Of a stretch of 64,000 nucleotides of DNA, positions 1 through 8,297 are shown piece by piece. Positions within the stretch are counted from its first letter, which is position 1; each line of letters begins with the position of its first letter. A program made the position numbers and the translations under genes. Under the pieces are notes generated by a model. The model searched no databases. It saw only the letters and a list, made by a program, of their open reading frames with translations, and was not told where the DNA came from. The DNA comes from Pseudomonas sp. H1h. GTDB taxonomy: Bacteria; Pseudomonadota; Gammaproteobacteria; Pseudomonadales; Pseudomonadaceae. The DNA is taken from contig NZ_AYMJ01000031.1 of the NCBI RefSeq assembly GCF_000633255.1, positions 124,001-188,000 of the forward strand, given 5' to 3'.

Positions 1-12
1 AGTGGCAATATT

Positions 13-27
13 TTGTTTTATCTACAA
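13..27. promoter_or_regulatory. HexR operator upstream of edd
   Basis: The 15-mer TTGTTTTATCTACAA fits exactly the TTGT-N7-ACAA form reported for Pseudomonas HexR operators. It lies 120 bp before edd. In related genomes gap-1 diverges from edd here, so the site probably serves a gene just left of the window as well. HexR itself is encoded at 14164-15033. Confidence 0.75.
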
Positions 28-80
28 CGAGTGACCTGAATCAACTGGTCCGAATGGTCAAAAAAGCCGTCTGTCATTCC

Positions 81-88
81 AACAACAA
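81..88 (+). promoter_or_regulatory. A-rich AAnAAnAA motif in the edd leader
   Basis: AACAACAA matches the Hfq/Crc recognition pattern AAnAAnAA. It sits 60 nt before the edd start, further than usual for translational repression, so this copy is a weaker candidate than those before gtsA, oprB or gntP. Confidence 0.3.
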
Positions 89-147
89 CGGCGTTTGATC
101 AGCATAGACAATCAGGTCGCCACATCCGTTAGCCTGGAGTTCTACAC

Positions 148-1974
148 ATGCATCCCCGCGTTCTTGAGGTCACCGAACGGCTTATCGCCCGCAGCCGCGC
201 CACGCGTCAGGCTTACCTTGCACTGATTCGCGGCGCCGCCACTGACGGGCCGATGCGCGGCAAGCTGCAATGCGCCAACTTCGCCCACGGCGTGGCCGGG
301 TGTGGCAGCGAAGACAAGCACAGCCTGCGGATGATGAACTCGGCGAACATCGCCATTGTTTCTTCCTATAACGACATGCTTTCGGCGCACCAGCCGTACG
401 AAGTGTTCCCTGAACAGATCAAGAACGCCCTGCGCGAAATCGGCTCGGTCGGCCAGTTCGCTGGTGGTACGCCAGCGATGTGCGATGGCGTGACCCAGGG
501 CGAGCCGGGCATGGAGCTGAGCCTGCCAAGCCGTGAAGTGATCGCCATGTCCACGGCGGTGGCGCTGTCGCACAACATGTTCGACGGTGCGCTGATGCTC
601 GGCATCTGCGACAAGATCGTGCCGGGCCTGATGATGGGCTCGCTGCGCTTCGGTCATCTGCCGACGATTTTCGTCCCGGGCGGGCCAATGGTCTCGGGGA
701 TTTCCAACAAGGAAAAAGCCGACGTGCGGCAGAAGTACGCCGAAGGCAAGGCGACCCGCGAAGAGCTGCTGGAATCGGAAATGAAGTCCTACCACAGCCC
801 GGGCACCTGCACCTTCTACGGCACCGCCAACACCAACCAGTTGCTGATGGAAGTCATGGGCCTGCACTTGCCGGGCGCGTCTTTCGTCAACCCGAACACC
901 CCGCTGCGTGAGGCCCTGACCCGCGAAGCCGCGCATCAGGTCACGCGCCTGACCAAGCAGAACGGCAATTTCATGCCGATCGGCGAAATCGTCGACGAGA
1001 AGGCGCTGGTCAACTCGATCGTTGCGTTGCACGCCACCGGCGGTTCGACCAACCACACCCTGCACATGCCGGCCATCGCCATGGCGGCGGGCATTCAATT
1101 GACCTGGCAGGACATGGCCGACCTGTCCGAAGTCGTGCCGACCCTGAGCCACGTCTACCCGAACGGCAAGGCCGACATCAACCACTTCCAGGCGGCGGGC
1201 GGCATGTCGTTCCTGATCCGCGAACTGCTCGAAGCGGGCCTGCTGCACGAAGACGTCAACACCGTGCTCGGCCATGGCCTGAGCCGTTACACCAAAGAAC
1301 CGTTCCTCGATAACGGTGAGCTGGTGTGGCGCGAAGGCCCGATCGAAAGCCTCGACGAAAATATCCTGCGTCCGGTCGCCCGAGCGTTCTCGGCCGAGGG
1401 TGGTCTGCGGGTGATGGAAGGCAATCTCGGACGTGGCGTGATGAAAGTCTCTGCCGTTGCGCTGGAAAACCAGATTGTCGAAGCACCGGCCATGGTGTTC
1501 CAGGATCAGCAGGATCTGGCCGATGCGTTCAAGGCTGGTTTGCTGGAGAAGGATTTCGTTGCGGTGATGCGCTTCCAGGGCCCGCGTTCCAACGGCATGC
1601 CCGAGCTGCACAAGATGACGCCGTTCCTCGGCGTGCTGCAGGATCGCGGCTTCAAAGTCGCGCTGGTCACCGACGGGCGCATGTCCGGCGCGTCGGGGAA
1701 AATCCCGGCGGCGATTCACGTCAGCCCTGAAGCTTATGTCGGCGGCGCTTTGGCGCGGGTGCAAGAGGGCGATATCATCCGCGTCGATGGCGTCAAAGGC
1801 ACTTTGGAACTCAAGGTCGACGCCGCCGAATTTGCAGCGCGCGAACCCGCCAAAGGCCTGTTGGGCAACAACATCGGCAGCGGTCGCGAACTGTTTGGCT
1901 TCATGCGTTTGGCCTTCAGCTCGGCGGAGCAGGGCGCCAGCGCCTTCACTTCTGCCCTGGAGACGCTTAATTGA
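148..1974 (+). CDS. edd: Phosphogluconate dehydratase (Entner-Doudoroff)
   Basis: Edd removes water from 6-phosphogluconate to give 2-keto-3-deoxy-6-phosphogluconate, the committed Entner-Doudoroff step in the cytoplasm. The 608-residue product has the normal family length. It shows the IlvD/Edd hallmarks: a Cys in CGSEDKHSL near residue 50, CDGVTQGEPGM near 112, and HATGGSTNHTLH near 290, with cysteines able to hold the labile iron-sulfur cluster. The start at 148 opens the conserved MHPRVLEVTERL terminus. The stop region overlaps the glk start by 4 bp, so edd and glk are translationally coupled. A HexR operator at 13-27 implies derepression by the pathway intermediate KDPG. Identification is essentially certain. 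Confidence 0.98.
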   Translation: MHPRVLEVTERLIARSRATRQAYLALIRGAATDGPMRGKLQCANFAHGVAGCGSEDKHSLRMMNSANIAIVSSYNDMLSAHQPYEVFPEQIKNALREIGSVGQFAGGTPAMCDGVTQGEPGMELSLPSREVIAMSTAVALSHNMFDGALMLGICDKIVPGLMMGSLRFGHLPTIFVPGGPMVSGISNKEKADVRQKYAEGKATREELLESEMKSYHSPGTCTFYGTANTNQLLMEVMGLHLPGASFVNPNTPLREALTREAAHQVTRLTKQNGNFMPIGEIVDEKALVNSIVALHATGGSTNHTLHMPAIAMAAGIQLTWQDMADLSEVVPTLSHVYPNGKADINHFQAAGGMSFLIRELLEAGLLHEDVNTVLGHGLSRYTKEPFLDNGELVWREGPIESLDENILRPVARAFSAEGGLRVMEGNLGRGVMKVSAVALENQIVEAPAMVFQDQQDLADAFKAGLLEKDFVAVMRFQGPRSNGMPELHKMTPFLGVLQDRGFKVALVTDGRMSGASGKIPAAIHVSPEAYVGGALARVQEGDIIRVDGVKGTLELKVDAAEFAAREPAKGLLGNNIGSGRELFGFMRLAFSSAEQGASAFTSALETLN

Positions 1975-2930
1975 AACTGGCTTTGGTCGGTGATATCGGA
2001 GGCACCAACGCGCGGTTCGCGTTGTGGAAAAACCAGCAACTGGAATCGGTTCAAGTGCTGGCCACGGCCGACCACGCCAGCCCGGAAGAGGCGATCAGCC
2101 TGTACCTGAGCGGCCTCGGTCTGGCGCCGGGGTCGATCGGTTCGGTGTGCCTGTCGGTGGCGGGGCCGGTGAGTGGTGATGAATTCAAGTTCACCAACAA
2201 TCACTGGCGCCTGAGCCGCACGGCGTTCTGCAAGACCTTGCAGGTCGAGCAACTGCTGCTGATCAACGACTTCTCGGCGATGGCGCTGGGCATGACCCGC
2301 TTGCAGCCCGGCGAATTTCGTGTGGTCTGCGAAGGCACGCCGGAGCCATTGCGTCCGGCGGTGGTGATCGGCCCGGGCACTGGCCTGGGCGTCGGCACGT
2401 TGCTCGATCTGGGCGAAGGCAGGTTTGCCGCATTGCCGGGGGAGGGCGGCCACGTCGATCTGCCGCTGAGCAGTCCGCGAGAAACCCAACTCTGGCAGCA
2501 CATCCACAACGAAATCGGCCACGTCAGCGCGGAAACCGCGTTGAGCGGAGGTGGATTGCCACGGGTTTACCGGGCGATCTGTGCGGTGGATGGTCATGAA
2601 CCCAAACTCGACACTCCAGAATCGATCACCGCAGCGGGCCTCGCTGGTGACCCGATTGCGCTGGAAGTGCTGGAGCAGTTCTGCTGCTGGCTTGGCCGCG
2701 TGGCTGGCAACAACGTGCTGACCACTGGTGGGCGTGGCGGGGTGTACATCGTTGGCGGGGTGATTCCACGCTTTGCCGACTTCTTCCTCGAAAGCGGTTT
2801 TGCCCGCAGCTTCGCTGACAAGGGCTGCATGAGTGATTACTTCAAGGGCATTCCGGTGTGGCTGGTGACGGCGCCGTATTCCGGGCTTGTCGGTGCCGGT
2901 GTGGCGCTGGAACAATCAATCCCTGCCTGA
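1971..2930 (+). CDS. glk: Glucokinase
   Basis: Glucokinase phosphorylates cytoplasmic glucose to glucose-6-phosphate with ATP, feeding Zwf. The 319-residue protein is the non-ROK bacterial type (glucokinase family PF02685). Visible motifs are the N-terminal phosphate-binding loop GDIGGTNARFALW, the catalytic region LLINDFSAMALG, GPGTGLGVGTLL, and PGEGGHVDLPLSS with the conserved E-G-G-H. The start is TTG at 1971, overlapping the end of edd. A REPIN follows 15 bp after the stop, before gltR. Order edd-glk-gltR-gtrS is the usual Pseudomonas order and ties glk to periplasmic glucose uptake through the GtsABCD importer downstream. Confidence 0.97.
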   Translation: MKLALVGDIGGTNARFALWKNQQLESVQVLATADHASPEEAISLYLSGLGLAPGSIGSVCLSVAGPVSGDEFKFTNNHWRLSRTAFCKTLQVEQLLLINDFSAMALGMTRLQPGEFRVVCEGTPEPLRPAVVIGPGTGLGVGTLLDLGEGRFAALPGEGGHVDLPLSSPRETQLWQHIHNEIGHVSAETALSGGGLPRVYRAICAVDGHEPKLDTPESITAAGLAGDPIALEVLEQFCCWLGRVAGNNVLTTGGRGGVYIVGGVIPRFADFFLESGFARSFADKGCMSDYFKGIPVWLVTAPYSGLVGAGVALEQSIPA

Positions 2931-2944
2931 AACACGATCAAAAT

Positions 2945-3033
2945 TGTGGGAGCGGGCTTGCTCGCGAATGCGGTGTATCAGAGACATTCAAGGTGACTGA
3001 CACAGCGCTTTCGCGAGCAAGCCCGCTCCCACA
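2945..3033. repeat. REPIN (two inverted REPs)
   Basis: Two REP cores, GTGGGAGCGGGCTTGCTCGCG and its reverse complement, flank about 40 bp of loop DNA, giving a long hairpin between glk and gltR. It can fold in transcripts of either strand and may stabilise the edd-glk mRNA 3' end. Confidence 0.9.
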
Positions 3034-3088
3034 GTGGTTCTGTGGTGTTTGCAAGTTCGATGCTTAAGGCATAATCCGCCCCAATTCC

Positions 3089-3096
3089 AACAACAA
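3089..3096 (+). promoter_or_regulatory. AAnAAnAA motif overlapping the gltR ribosome-binding region
   Basis: AACAACAA runs directly into the AAGGA Shine-Dalgarno of gltR. This is the placement expected for Hfq/Crc translational repression during growth on preferred carbon sources. Confidence 0.45.
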
Positions 3097-3109
3097 GGAT
3101 GCCTTCGAA

Positions 3110-3841
3110 GTGAGCTCAGTCAACAAGTCGATATTGTTGGTCGATGACGACCAGGAAATACGCGAGTTGCTGGAAACCTACCTTACCCGTGCCGGGTTTC
3201 AGGTACGGGCCACGGCCGATGGCGCCAGTTTCCGCCAGGCACTCAACGAGGCGCCCAGCGATCTGGTGATCCTCGATGTGATGCTTCCCGACGAGGACGG
3301 CTTCAGCCTGTGCCGCTGGGTGCGCCAGCATCCGCGTCAGGCGCAGGTGCCGATCATCATGCTCACCGCCAGTTCCGACGAGGCCGACCGGGTGATCGGT
3401 CTGGAGCTCGGCGCTGACGATTACCTCGGCAAACCTTTCAGCCCCCGCGAACTGCAGGCGCGGATCAAGGCGTTGCTGCGTCGTGCGCAGTTCGGTCAGG
3501 AGCGCAGCGGCAGTGAGGTGCTGGCCTTCGACGAGTGGCGGCTGGACATGGTCAGCCATCGGCTGTTTCACACCGACGGCGAGGAAGTGATTCTCTCCGG
3601 CGCCGACTTCGCCTTGCTCAAACTGTTTCTCGATCACCCGCAGGAAATCCTCGACCGCGACACCATCGGCAACGCCACCCGTGGCCGTGACCTGATGCCG
3701 CTGGATCGCATCGTCGACATGGCGGTCAGCCGCTTGCGCCAGCGCCTGCGCGACACGGAAAAACCGCCACGCCTGATCCGCACCGTGCGCGGCAGTGGCT
3801 ACCAACTGGCAGCCAATGTGGTTGCCGGCAATGGTCACTGA
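3110..3841 (+). CDS. gltR: Response regulator GltR (OmpR family)
   Basis: GltR is the DNA-binding partner of GtrS and controls glucose uptake genes in pseudomonads. The 243-residue protein has an N-terminal receiver domain with acidic residues DDD near 10-12, phospho-acceptor Asp56 in ILDVMLPDEDGF, and Lys108 in LGKPFSP. A C-terminal OmpR winged helix ends in RTVRGSGYQL. The GTG start at 3110 is supported by AAGGA ten bases upstream; starting later would cut the receiver domain. It overlaps gtrS by 11 bp. Candidate targets in this window are the twin operators at 5484 and 6849, an inference from context. Confidence 0.92.
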   Translation: MSSVNKSILLVDDDQEIRELLETYLTRAGFQVRATADGASFRQALNEAPSDLVILDVMLPDEDGFSLCRWVRQHPRQAQVPIIMLTASSDEADRVIGLELGADDYLGKPFSPRELQARIKALLRRAQFGQERSGSEVLAFDEWRLDMVSHRLFHTDGEEVILSGADFALLKLFLDHPQEILDRDTIGNATRGRDLMPLDRIVDMAVSRLRQRLRDTEKPPRLIRTVRGSGYQLAANVVAGNGH

Positions 3842-5300
3842 GTCCCTGCGTCGGCTCGCCAGCAGGGTGCCGGTACCGCGTTCGCTGCTCGGACGAATGC
3901 TGCTGCTGACCTTGTTGGCGGTGCTGTTTGCGCAGACGCTGTCGAGCGTGATCTGGGTTTCGCAACTGCGCGCGACCCAGCTCGAAGGCCTGGTCACCAG
4001 CGCCCGCAGCCTCGCTCATTCGATGACCGCCAGCGTCAGTTATTTCCGTTCGCTGCCGGTGGCGTACCGCCCGCTGGTGCTCGACCAGTTGCGCAGCATG
4101 GGCGGCACCCGTTTCGTGGTGACGCTCAACGACAAACCACTGGGCATGGACGTGCTGCCCGTCACACCGCGCAAGGCCGCTGTGATGCAAGCAGTGGACG
4201 AAGTGCTGCGCCAGTCGCTCGGCCATGACACCGACATCTCGGTCAGTTTCGTCAGCCCCGAGGATCTGCGGATCTTCAACGCCGGGCTGAAACTCGACGA
4301 ACTGCCGCGCTCCTGGGCCCATTACGCGCTGACCCTGGAGCCGGTGAATCCGCCGGTACTGGTCACGCAGATCCAGATGGCGCCGGGAGAATGGCTGTAC
4401 ATCGCGTCGCTGTTGCCTGAGCCCTACACCAGTCTTGAAGAACAAGGCCTGCCGGCGCAGCAGGTGTGGTTCATCGTCCTCACCAGCGGCTTTTTGCTGT
4501 TGTTCATCGGTCTGCTGGTGCACTGGCAGAGCCGACCGCTCAAGCGTCTGGCGCGAGCGGCGCGGGATCTGTCGCTGGGGGCCGATGTCGAGCCGGTGGC
4601 CGAGGGCGGCGGCAGTGAAGTGGTGGAAGTGGGCCGTGCCTTCAACACCATGCGCGAGCGCATCAGCCGTTACCTGACCGAACGCAGCCAGTTGTTCAGT
4701 GCGATTTCCCATGATCTGCGCACGCCGATCACCCGCCTGCGCTTGCGCGTCGAACTGCTGGAGGATGAGCAACTGCAAGCCAAGTTCGGCCGCGATCTGG
4801 ATGAGCTTGAGTTGCTGGTCAAAGGTGCGCTGCAGTGCGTGAAAGACACCGACATCCACGAGAACATCGAGCCGGTGGACCTGAACCATGTGCTCGACTG
4901 TCTGGTGGAGCCGTATCTGGCACCCAACGGCAATGGCCGCGTGACCCAGCAAGGCAAGGCGCTGGCGGCGTATCCGGGCAAGCCTTTGGCGTTGAAGCGT
5001 TGCATCGGCAACCTGATCGACAACGCGTTGAAATACGGGCAGAACGCTCATCTGCACATCGACGACGACGAGCGCGCGTTTGTCCTGCACGTCGACGATG
5101 AAGGCCCGGGTGTGCCGGAGCAACGACTGGAGCAGGTGTTCGAGCCGCACTTTCGCTTGGCGGGGCAGCAGCAGGGGTATGGTCTGGGGTTGGGGATTGC
5201 ACGCAACATCGCTCACAGTCATGGCGGCGAGGTGACGCTGCAGAATCTGCGTGAGGGTGGGTTGAGGGTGACGTTGCAGTTGCCGCGCAGTGTTGATTAG
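3831..5300 (+). CDS. gtrS: Sensor histidine kinase GtrS
   Basis: GtrS is an inner-membrane histidine kinase; in P. aeruginosa it senses 2-ketogluconate/6-phosphogluconate and phosphorylates GltR. The 489-residue product has a first membrane segment near 20-40, a periplasmic domain of about 170 residues, a second membrane segment near 212-235 (FIVLTSGFLLLFIGLLV), a HAMP linker, an HisKA box with His294 in SAISHDLRTPITRLR, and ATPase boxes NLIDNALKYG, DEGPGVP and GLGLGIARNIAHSHGG. ATG 3831 is chosen because it overlaps the gltR stop as in coupled pairs; an earlier in-frame ATG at 3795 lies deep inside gltR. Confidence 0.9.
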   Translation: MVTESLRRLASRVPVPRSLLGRMLLLTLLAVLFAQTLSSVIWVSQLRATQLEGLVTSARSLAHSMTASVSYFRSLPVAYRPLVLDQLRSMGGTRFVVTLNDKPLGMDVLPVTPRKAAVMQAVDEVLRQSLGHDTDISVSFVSPEDLRIFNAGLKLDELPRSWAHYALTLEPVNPPVLVTQIQMAPGEWLYIASLLPEPYTSLEEQGLPAQQVWFIVLTSGFLLLFIGLLVHWQSRPLKRLARAARDLSLGADVEPVAEGGGSEVVEVGRAFNTMRERISRYLTERSQLFSAISHDLRTPITRLRLRVELLEDEQLQAKFGRDLDELELLVKGALQCVKDTDIHENIEPVDLNHVLDCLVEPYLAPNGNGRVTQQGKALAAYPGKPLALKRCIGNLIDNALKYGQNAHLHIDDDERAFVLHVDDEGPGVPEQRLEQVFEPHFRLAGQQQGYGLGLGIARNIAHSHGGEVTLQNLREGGLRVTLQLPRSVD

Positions 5301-5319
5301 TCAGACCGCGTTATCGTTC

Positions 5320-5460
5320 TTCGCGAGCAGGCTCGCTCCCACGGGTGATTGTGTTCCATCTGGAGGAATGCGATCGAATGTGGGAGCAAGCCTGCGCCCA
5401 CAGGTGATGGCGCTCCATCTGGAGGAACGCGGTCAATGTGGGAGCGAGCCTGCTCGCGAA
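5320..5460. repeat. Triple REP cluster with a duplicated loop
   Basis: Three REP cores lie in tandem: an inverted one at 5320, a degenerate one near 5379 and a direct one ending at 5460. The two spacers are near copies, each holding CCATCTGGAGGAA, so about 57 bp appear to have been duplicated. The spacer word recurs in the REP region near 14085. Confidence 0.85.
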
Positions 5461-5483
5461 GGCGCCAGCCGATACACCATAAA

Positions 5484-5549
5484 TGTCACGGACTGGTGAC
5501 AAAACCCGCCCCCTTCGTTACATGACCACCCCGGCCCGTTGTTTAGACT
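5484..5549 (+). promoter_or_regulatory. Putative glucose-responsive operator/promoter 1
   Basis: A perfect inverted repeat TGTCAC-N6-GTGACA (5484-5501) is followed by a third half-site GTTACA at 5517, exactly 21 bp after GTGACA, and by TAGACT at 5544, a plausible -10 box. The same elements with the same spacing precede gtsA (6849-6914). Assignment to GltR is inference from adjacency to gltR-gtrS. Confidence 0.6.
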
Positions 5550-5561
5550 CCCCGCAGTCAT

Positions 5562-5572
5562 AACAACAAAAA
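5562..5572 (+). promoter_or_regulatory. AAnAAnAAnAA motif before the AGE epimerase gene
   Basis: AACAACAAAAA lies 10 bp before the start codon at 5582, covering the ribosome-binding region. It fits the Hfq/Crc target pattern. Confidence 0.5.
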
Positions 5573-5581
5573 AGGCCACCC

Positions 5582-6853
5582 ATGGATCTTTTTCACCCAG
5601 GCTTCAGCAGTTGGCTGAACGCCCCTGCCCACCAGCAATGGCTCGCCGACGAAGGTCTGCGCCTGCTGGCATTCGCCAGGAACTCCAGACTGCCCGAAGG
5701 TTTCGGCAACCTCGACGAGCGCGGCCGTTTGCCTGCGCACGCGCACGCCGAAACCATGAACACCGCGCGCATGACCCACAGCTTCGCCATGGCCCATATT
5801 CAGGGGCTGCCGGGGTTCGCCGAACTGGTCGATCACGGCATCGCGGCCCTGCGCGGCCCGTTGCGTGATGCGCTGCATGGCGGCTGGTTTGCGGTCGCCG
5901 AACACCGCGATGGCAACACCGGCAAGAATGCTTATCTGCATGCCTTCGTGGCGTTGGCAGCCAGCTCTGCGGTGGTCGCGCAACGTCCCGGGGCGCAAGC
6001 GTTGCTGGATGACGCCATCGACATCATCGACACTTATTTCTGGTGCGAAGAAGAGGGCGCCATGCGCGAATTCTTCAACCGCGACTGGCGCGAAGAAGAA
6101 GCCTATCGCGGCGCCAACAGCAACATGCACGCCACCGAAGCGTTCCTTGCGCTGGCGGACGTCACTGAAGATCCACGCTGGCTGGTGCGCGCGCAACGCA
6201 TCGTCGAACGGGTGATTCACGGTCACGCCGCTGCCAACGGATTCATGGTCATCGAACACTTCGACCGTGACTGGCAACCGCTGCGCGAGTACAACCACGA
6301 CAATCCGGCCGACGGCTTCCGTCCTTACGGCACCACGCCGGGCCACGGTTTCGAGTGGGCGCGGCTGTTGCTGCACCTTGAAGCGGCGCGGGTCCAGGCC
6401 GGCATGCTCACCCCCGGTTGGCTTGCAACCGATGCGCAGAAACTCTTCGAGCAGAACTGCCGCCACGGCTGGGACGTCGATGGCGCACCGGGGATCGTCT
6501 ACACCCTGGACTGGGACAACAAAGCCGTGGTGCGCCATCGCCTGCACTGGACACATGCCGAGGCCAGCGCCGCTGCAAGTGCCTTGCTCAAGCGCACCGG
6601 CGATGCGCAATACGAAACCTGGTACCGGCTGTTCTGGGAATTCTGCGAAAGCCATTTCATCGACCGTTGCGACGGCAGCTGGCACCACGAACTCAACCCG
6701 CAAAACATGCCAAGCGCCGATATCTGGGCGGGCAAACCCGATCTCTACCACGCGTGGCAGGCGGTGCTGATTCCTCGTCTACCCTTGTCACCCAGTATGG
6801 CCACTGCGCTGGCGCAGTCGTCCCAGAGCGCTGTCCTGCACCGGCATGTGTAA
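5582..6853 (+). CDS. AGE-family sugar epimerase/isomerase
   Basis: The 423-residue protein belongs to the N-acylglucosamine 2-epimerase (AGE) superfamily of (alpha/alpha)6-barrel enzymes, which includes mannose isomerase and cellobiose epimerase. Family features are RMTHSFAMAH near 63, a central HATEAFLAL near 180, GHGFEWARLLL near 255 and the C-terminal run of His and Trp residues (WHHELNP, YHAWQAVL). It most resembles YihS-like aldose-ketose isomerases, so mannose-fructose or related interconversion is likely, but the substrate cannot be read from sequence. It lies between gtrS and gtsA and has its own copy of the gtsA operator, which places it in the glucose-uptake regulon. Confidence 0.85.
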   Translation: MDLFHPGFSSWLNAPAHQQWLADEGLRLLAFARNSRLPEGFGNLDERGRLPAHAHAETMNTARMTHSFAMAHIQGLPGFAELVDHGIAALRGPLRDALHGGWFAVAEHRDGNTGKNAYLHAFVALAASSAVVAQRPGAQALLDDAIDIIDTYFWCEEEGAMREFFNRDWREEEAYRGANSNMHATEAFLALADVTEDPRWLVRAQRIVERVIHGHAAANGFMVIEHFDRDWQPLREYNHDNPADGFRPYGTTPGHGFEWARLLLHLEAARVQAGMLTPGWLATDAQKLFEQNCRHGWDVDGAPGIVYTLDWDNKAVVRHRLHWTHAEASAAASALLKRTGDAQYETWYRLFWEFCESHFIDRCDGSWHHELNPQNMPSADIWAGKPDLYHAWQAVLIPRLPLSPSMATALAQSSQSAVLHRHV

Positions 6854-6914
6854 CCATGTGGTGACATTTGCGCGTCCCTTCGTTACCTGCGAAGGGAATC
6901 GCCCTGTTTAAACT
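6849..6914 (+). promoter_or_regulatory. Putative glucose-responsive operator/promoter 2 (gtsA)
   Basis: TGTAAC-N6-GTGACA at 6849-6866, GTTACC at 6882 (again 21 bp after GTGACA) and TAAACT at 6909 repeat the arrangement at 5484-5549. CTTCGTTAC and TGTTTARACTCC are shared almost letter for letter. The first half-site overlaps the stop codon of the epimerase gene. Confidence 0.6.
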
Positions 6915-6947
6915 CCTGTGCAGCGCAAGCACCAGACTTGCATGCAT

Positions 6948-6958
6948 AACAACAAGAA
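6948..6958 (+). promoter_or_regulatory. AAnAAnAAnAA motif before gtsA
   Basis: AACAACAAGAA immediately precedes the gtsA ribosome-binding site. It fits the Hfq/Crc target pattern, and glucose-uptake genes are known catabolite-repression targets in pseudomonads. Confidence 0.55.
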
Positions 6959-6971
6959 AGGTACATCTCAG

Positions 6972-8273
6972 ATGAATGCGATTTCTCGCCTCGCTACTGT
7001 CATTTCTGTCGCCTCCCTGTTCCCGCTCGCAATTCTGCCTCTCAGTGTTTCCGCTGCCGAATCCAAAGGTTCGGTCGAAGTCGTGCACTGGTGGACGTCC
7101 GGGGGCGAAAAAGCCGCCGTTGATGTGCTCAAGGCCCAAGTCGAAAAAGACGGTTTCACCTGGAAAGACGGCGCTGTCGCCGGCGGTGGCGGTGCAACTG
7201 CCATGACTGTGCTGAAAAGCCGCGCCGTGGCCGGTAACCCGCCAGGCGTCGCCCAGATCAAAGGCCCGGACATCCAGGAATGGGCGTCCACCGGTCTGCT
7301 CGACACCGACGTGCTGAAAGACGTCGCCAAGTCGGAAAAGTGGGACAGCCTGCTCGACAAGAAAGTCTCCGATACCGTGAAGTACGACGGTGATTACGTG
7401 GCCGTGCCGGTGAACATTCACCGCGTGAACTGGCTGTGGATCAACCCGGAAGTCTTCAAGAAAGCCGGTATCACCAAGAACCCGACCACCCTCGAAGAAT
7501 TCTACGCCGCCGGCGACAAGCTCAAGGCTGCGGGCTTCATCCCGCTGGCCCACGGCGGTCAACCCTGGCAGGACAGCACCGTGTTCGAAGCCGTGGTGCT
7601 CTCGGTCATGGGAGTTGATGGCTACAAGAAAGCCCTGGTCGATCTGGACAACAAGGCGCTGACCGGCCCGGAAATGGTCAAGGCCCTGACCGAACTGAAG
7701 AAAGTCGCAACCTACATGGACCAGGACGGCAAAGGCCAGGACTGGAACCTGGAAGCGGCGAAAGTCATCAACGGCAAGGCCGGCATGCAGATCATGGGTG
7801 ACTGGGCCAAGTCCGAATGGACCGCCGCCAAGAAAGTCGCCGGCAAGGACTACGAGTGCATAGCGTTCCCGGGCACCGATAAGGCGTTCACCTACAACAT
7901 CGACTCCCTTGCTGTGTTCAAGCAGAAGGACGCGGGCACCGCGGCCGGTCAGCAGGACATCGCCAAAGTGGTGCTGGGTGAAAACTTCCAGAAAGTCTTC
8001 AGCATCAACAAAGGCTCGATCCCGGTTCGCAACGACATGTTGAACAACATGGACAAGCTCGGCTTCGATTCCTGCGCCCAGACCGCTGCCAAGGACTTCC
8101 TGGCGGACGCCAAGTCCGGCGGCCTGCAGCCAAGCATGGCGCACAACATGGCGACCACGCTGGCCGTGCAGGGCGCGTTCTTTGATGTCGTGACCAACTA
8201 CATCAACGACCCGAAAGCCGACCCGGCCGATGCTGCGAAGAAACTCGGCGCAGCGGTGCAGTCAGCCAAGTAA
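6972..8273 (+). CDS. gtsA: Glucose/mannose ABC transporter, periplasmic binding protein
   Basis: GtsA captures glucose in the periplasm and delivers it to the GtsBC permease. It is a cluster-B (family 1) sugar-binding protein of 433 residues. The start at 6972 gives a clean signal peptide (MNAISRLATVISVASLFPLA, cleavage near SVSAAES at about 25); an upstream in-frame ATG would add a polar extension before it. The mature part begins EVVHWWTSGGEKAAV, with FPGTDKAFTYNIDSLAVFKQ near 300, typical of GtsA orthologues. It heads gtsABCD and is separated from gtsB by a REPIN, an arrangement known to let the binding-protein mRNA outlast the permease mRNA. Confidence 0.95.
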   Translation: MNAISRLATVISVASLFPLAILPLSVSAAESKGSVEVVHWWTSGGEKAAVDVLKAQVEKDGFTWKDGAVAGGGGATAMTVLKSRAVAGNPPGVAQIKGPDIQEWASTGLLDTDVLKDVAKSEKWDSLLDKKVSDTVKYDGDYVAVPVNIHRVNWLWINPEVFKKAGITKNPTTLEEFYAAGDKLKAAGFIPLAHGGQPWQDSTVFEAVVLSVMGVDGYKKALVDLDNKALTGPEMVKALTELKKVATYMDQDGKGQDWNLEAAKVINGKAGMQIMGDWAKSEWTAAKKVAGKDYECIAFPGTDKAFTYNIDSLAVFKQKDAGTAAGQQDIAKVVLGENFQKVFSINKGSIPVRNDMLNNMDKLGFDSCAQTAAKDFLADAKSGGLQPSMAHNMATTLAVQGAFFDVVTNYINDPKADPADAAKKLGAAVQSAK

Positions 8274-8297
8274 CCGTCAGTAGCGCAGGCCCCTCCC

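Noticed and set aside
31..36. GTGACC near edd as a further copy of the glucose operator
   Set aside because: It is a single half-site without the partner inverted repeat or the 21-bp companion.
142..1764. Long open frame antisense to edd
   Set aside because: It mirrors the third-position GC bias of edd, has a His/Arg/Ala-rich composition with no family features, and edd is certain. Similar antisense frames occur opposite most long genes here.
3835..3841. Frameshift between gltR and gtrS
   Set aside because: The 11-bp overlap is a normal coupled overlap; both proteins are full length with intact domains.
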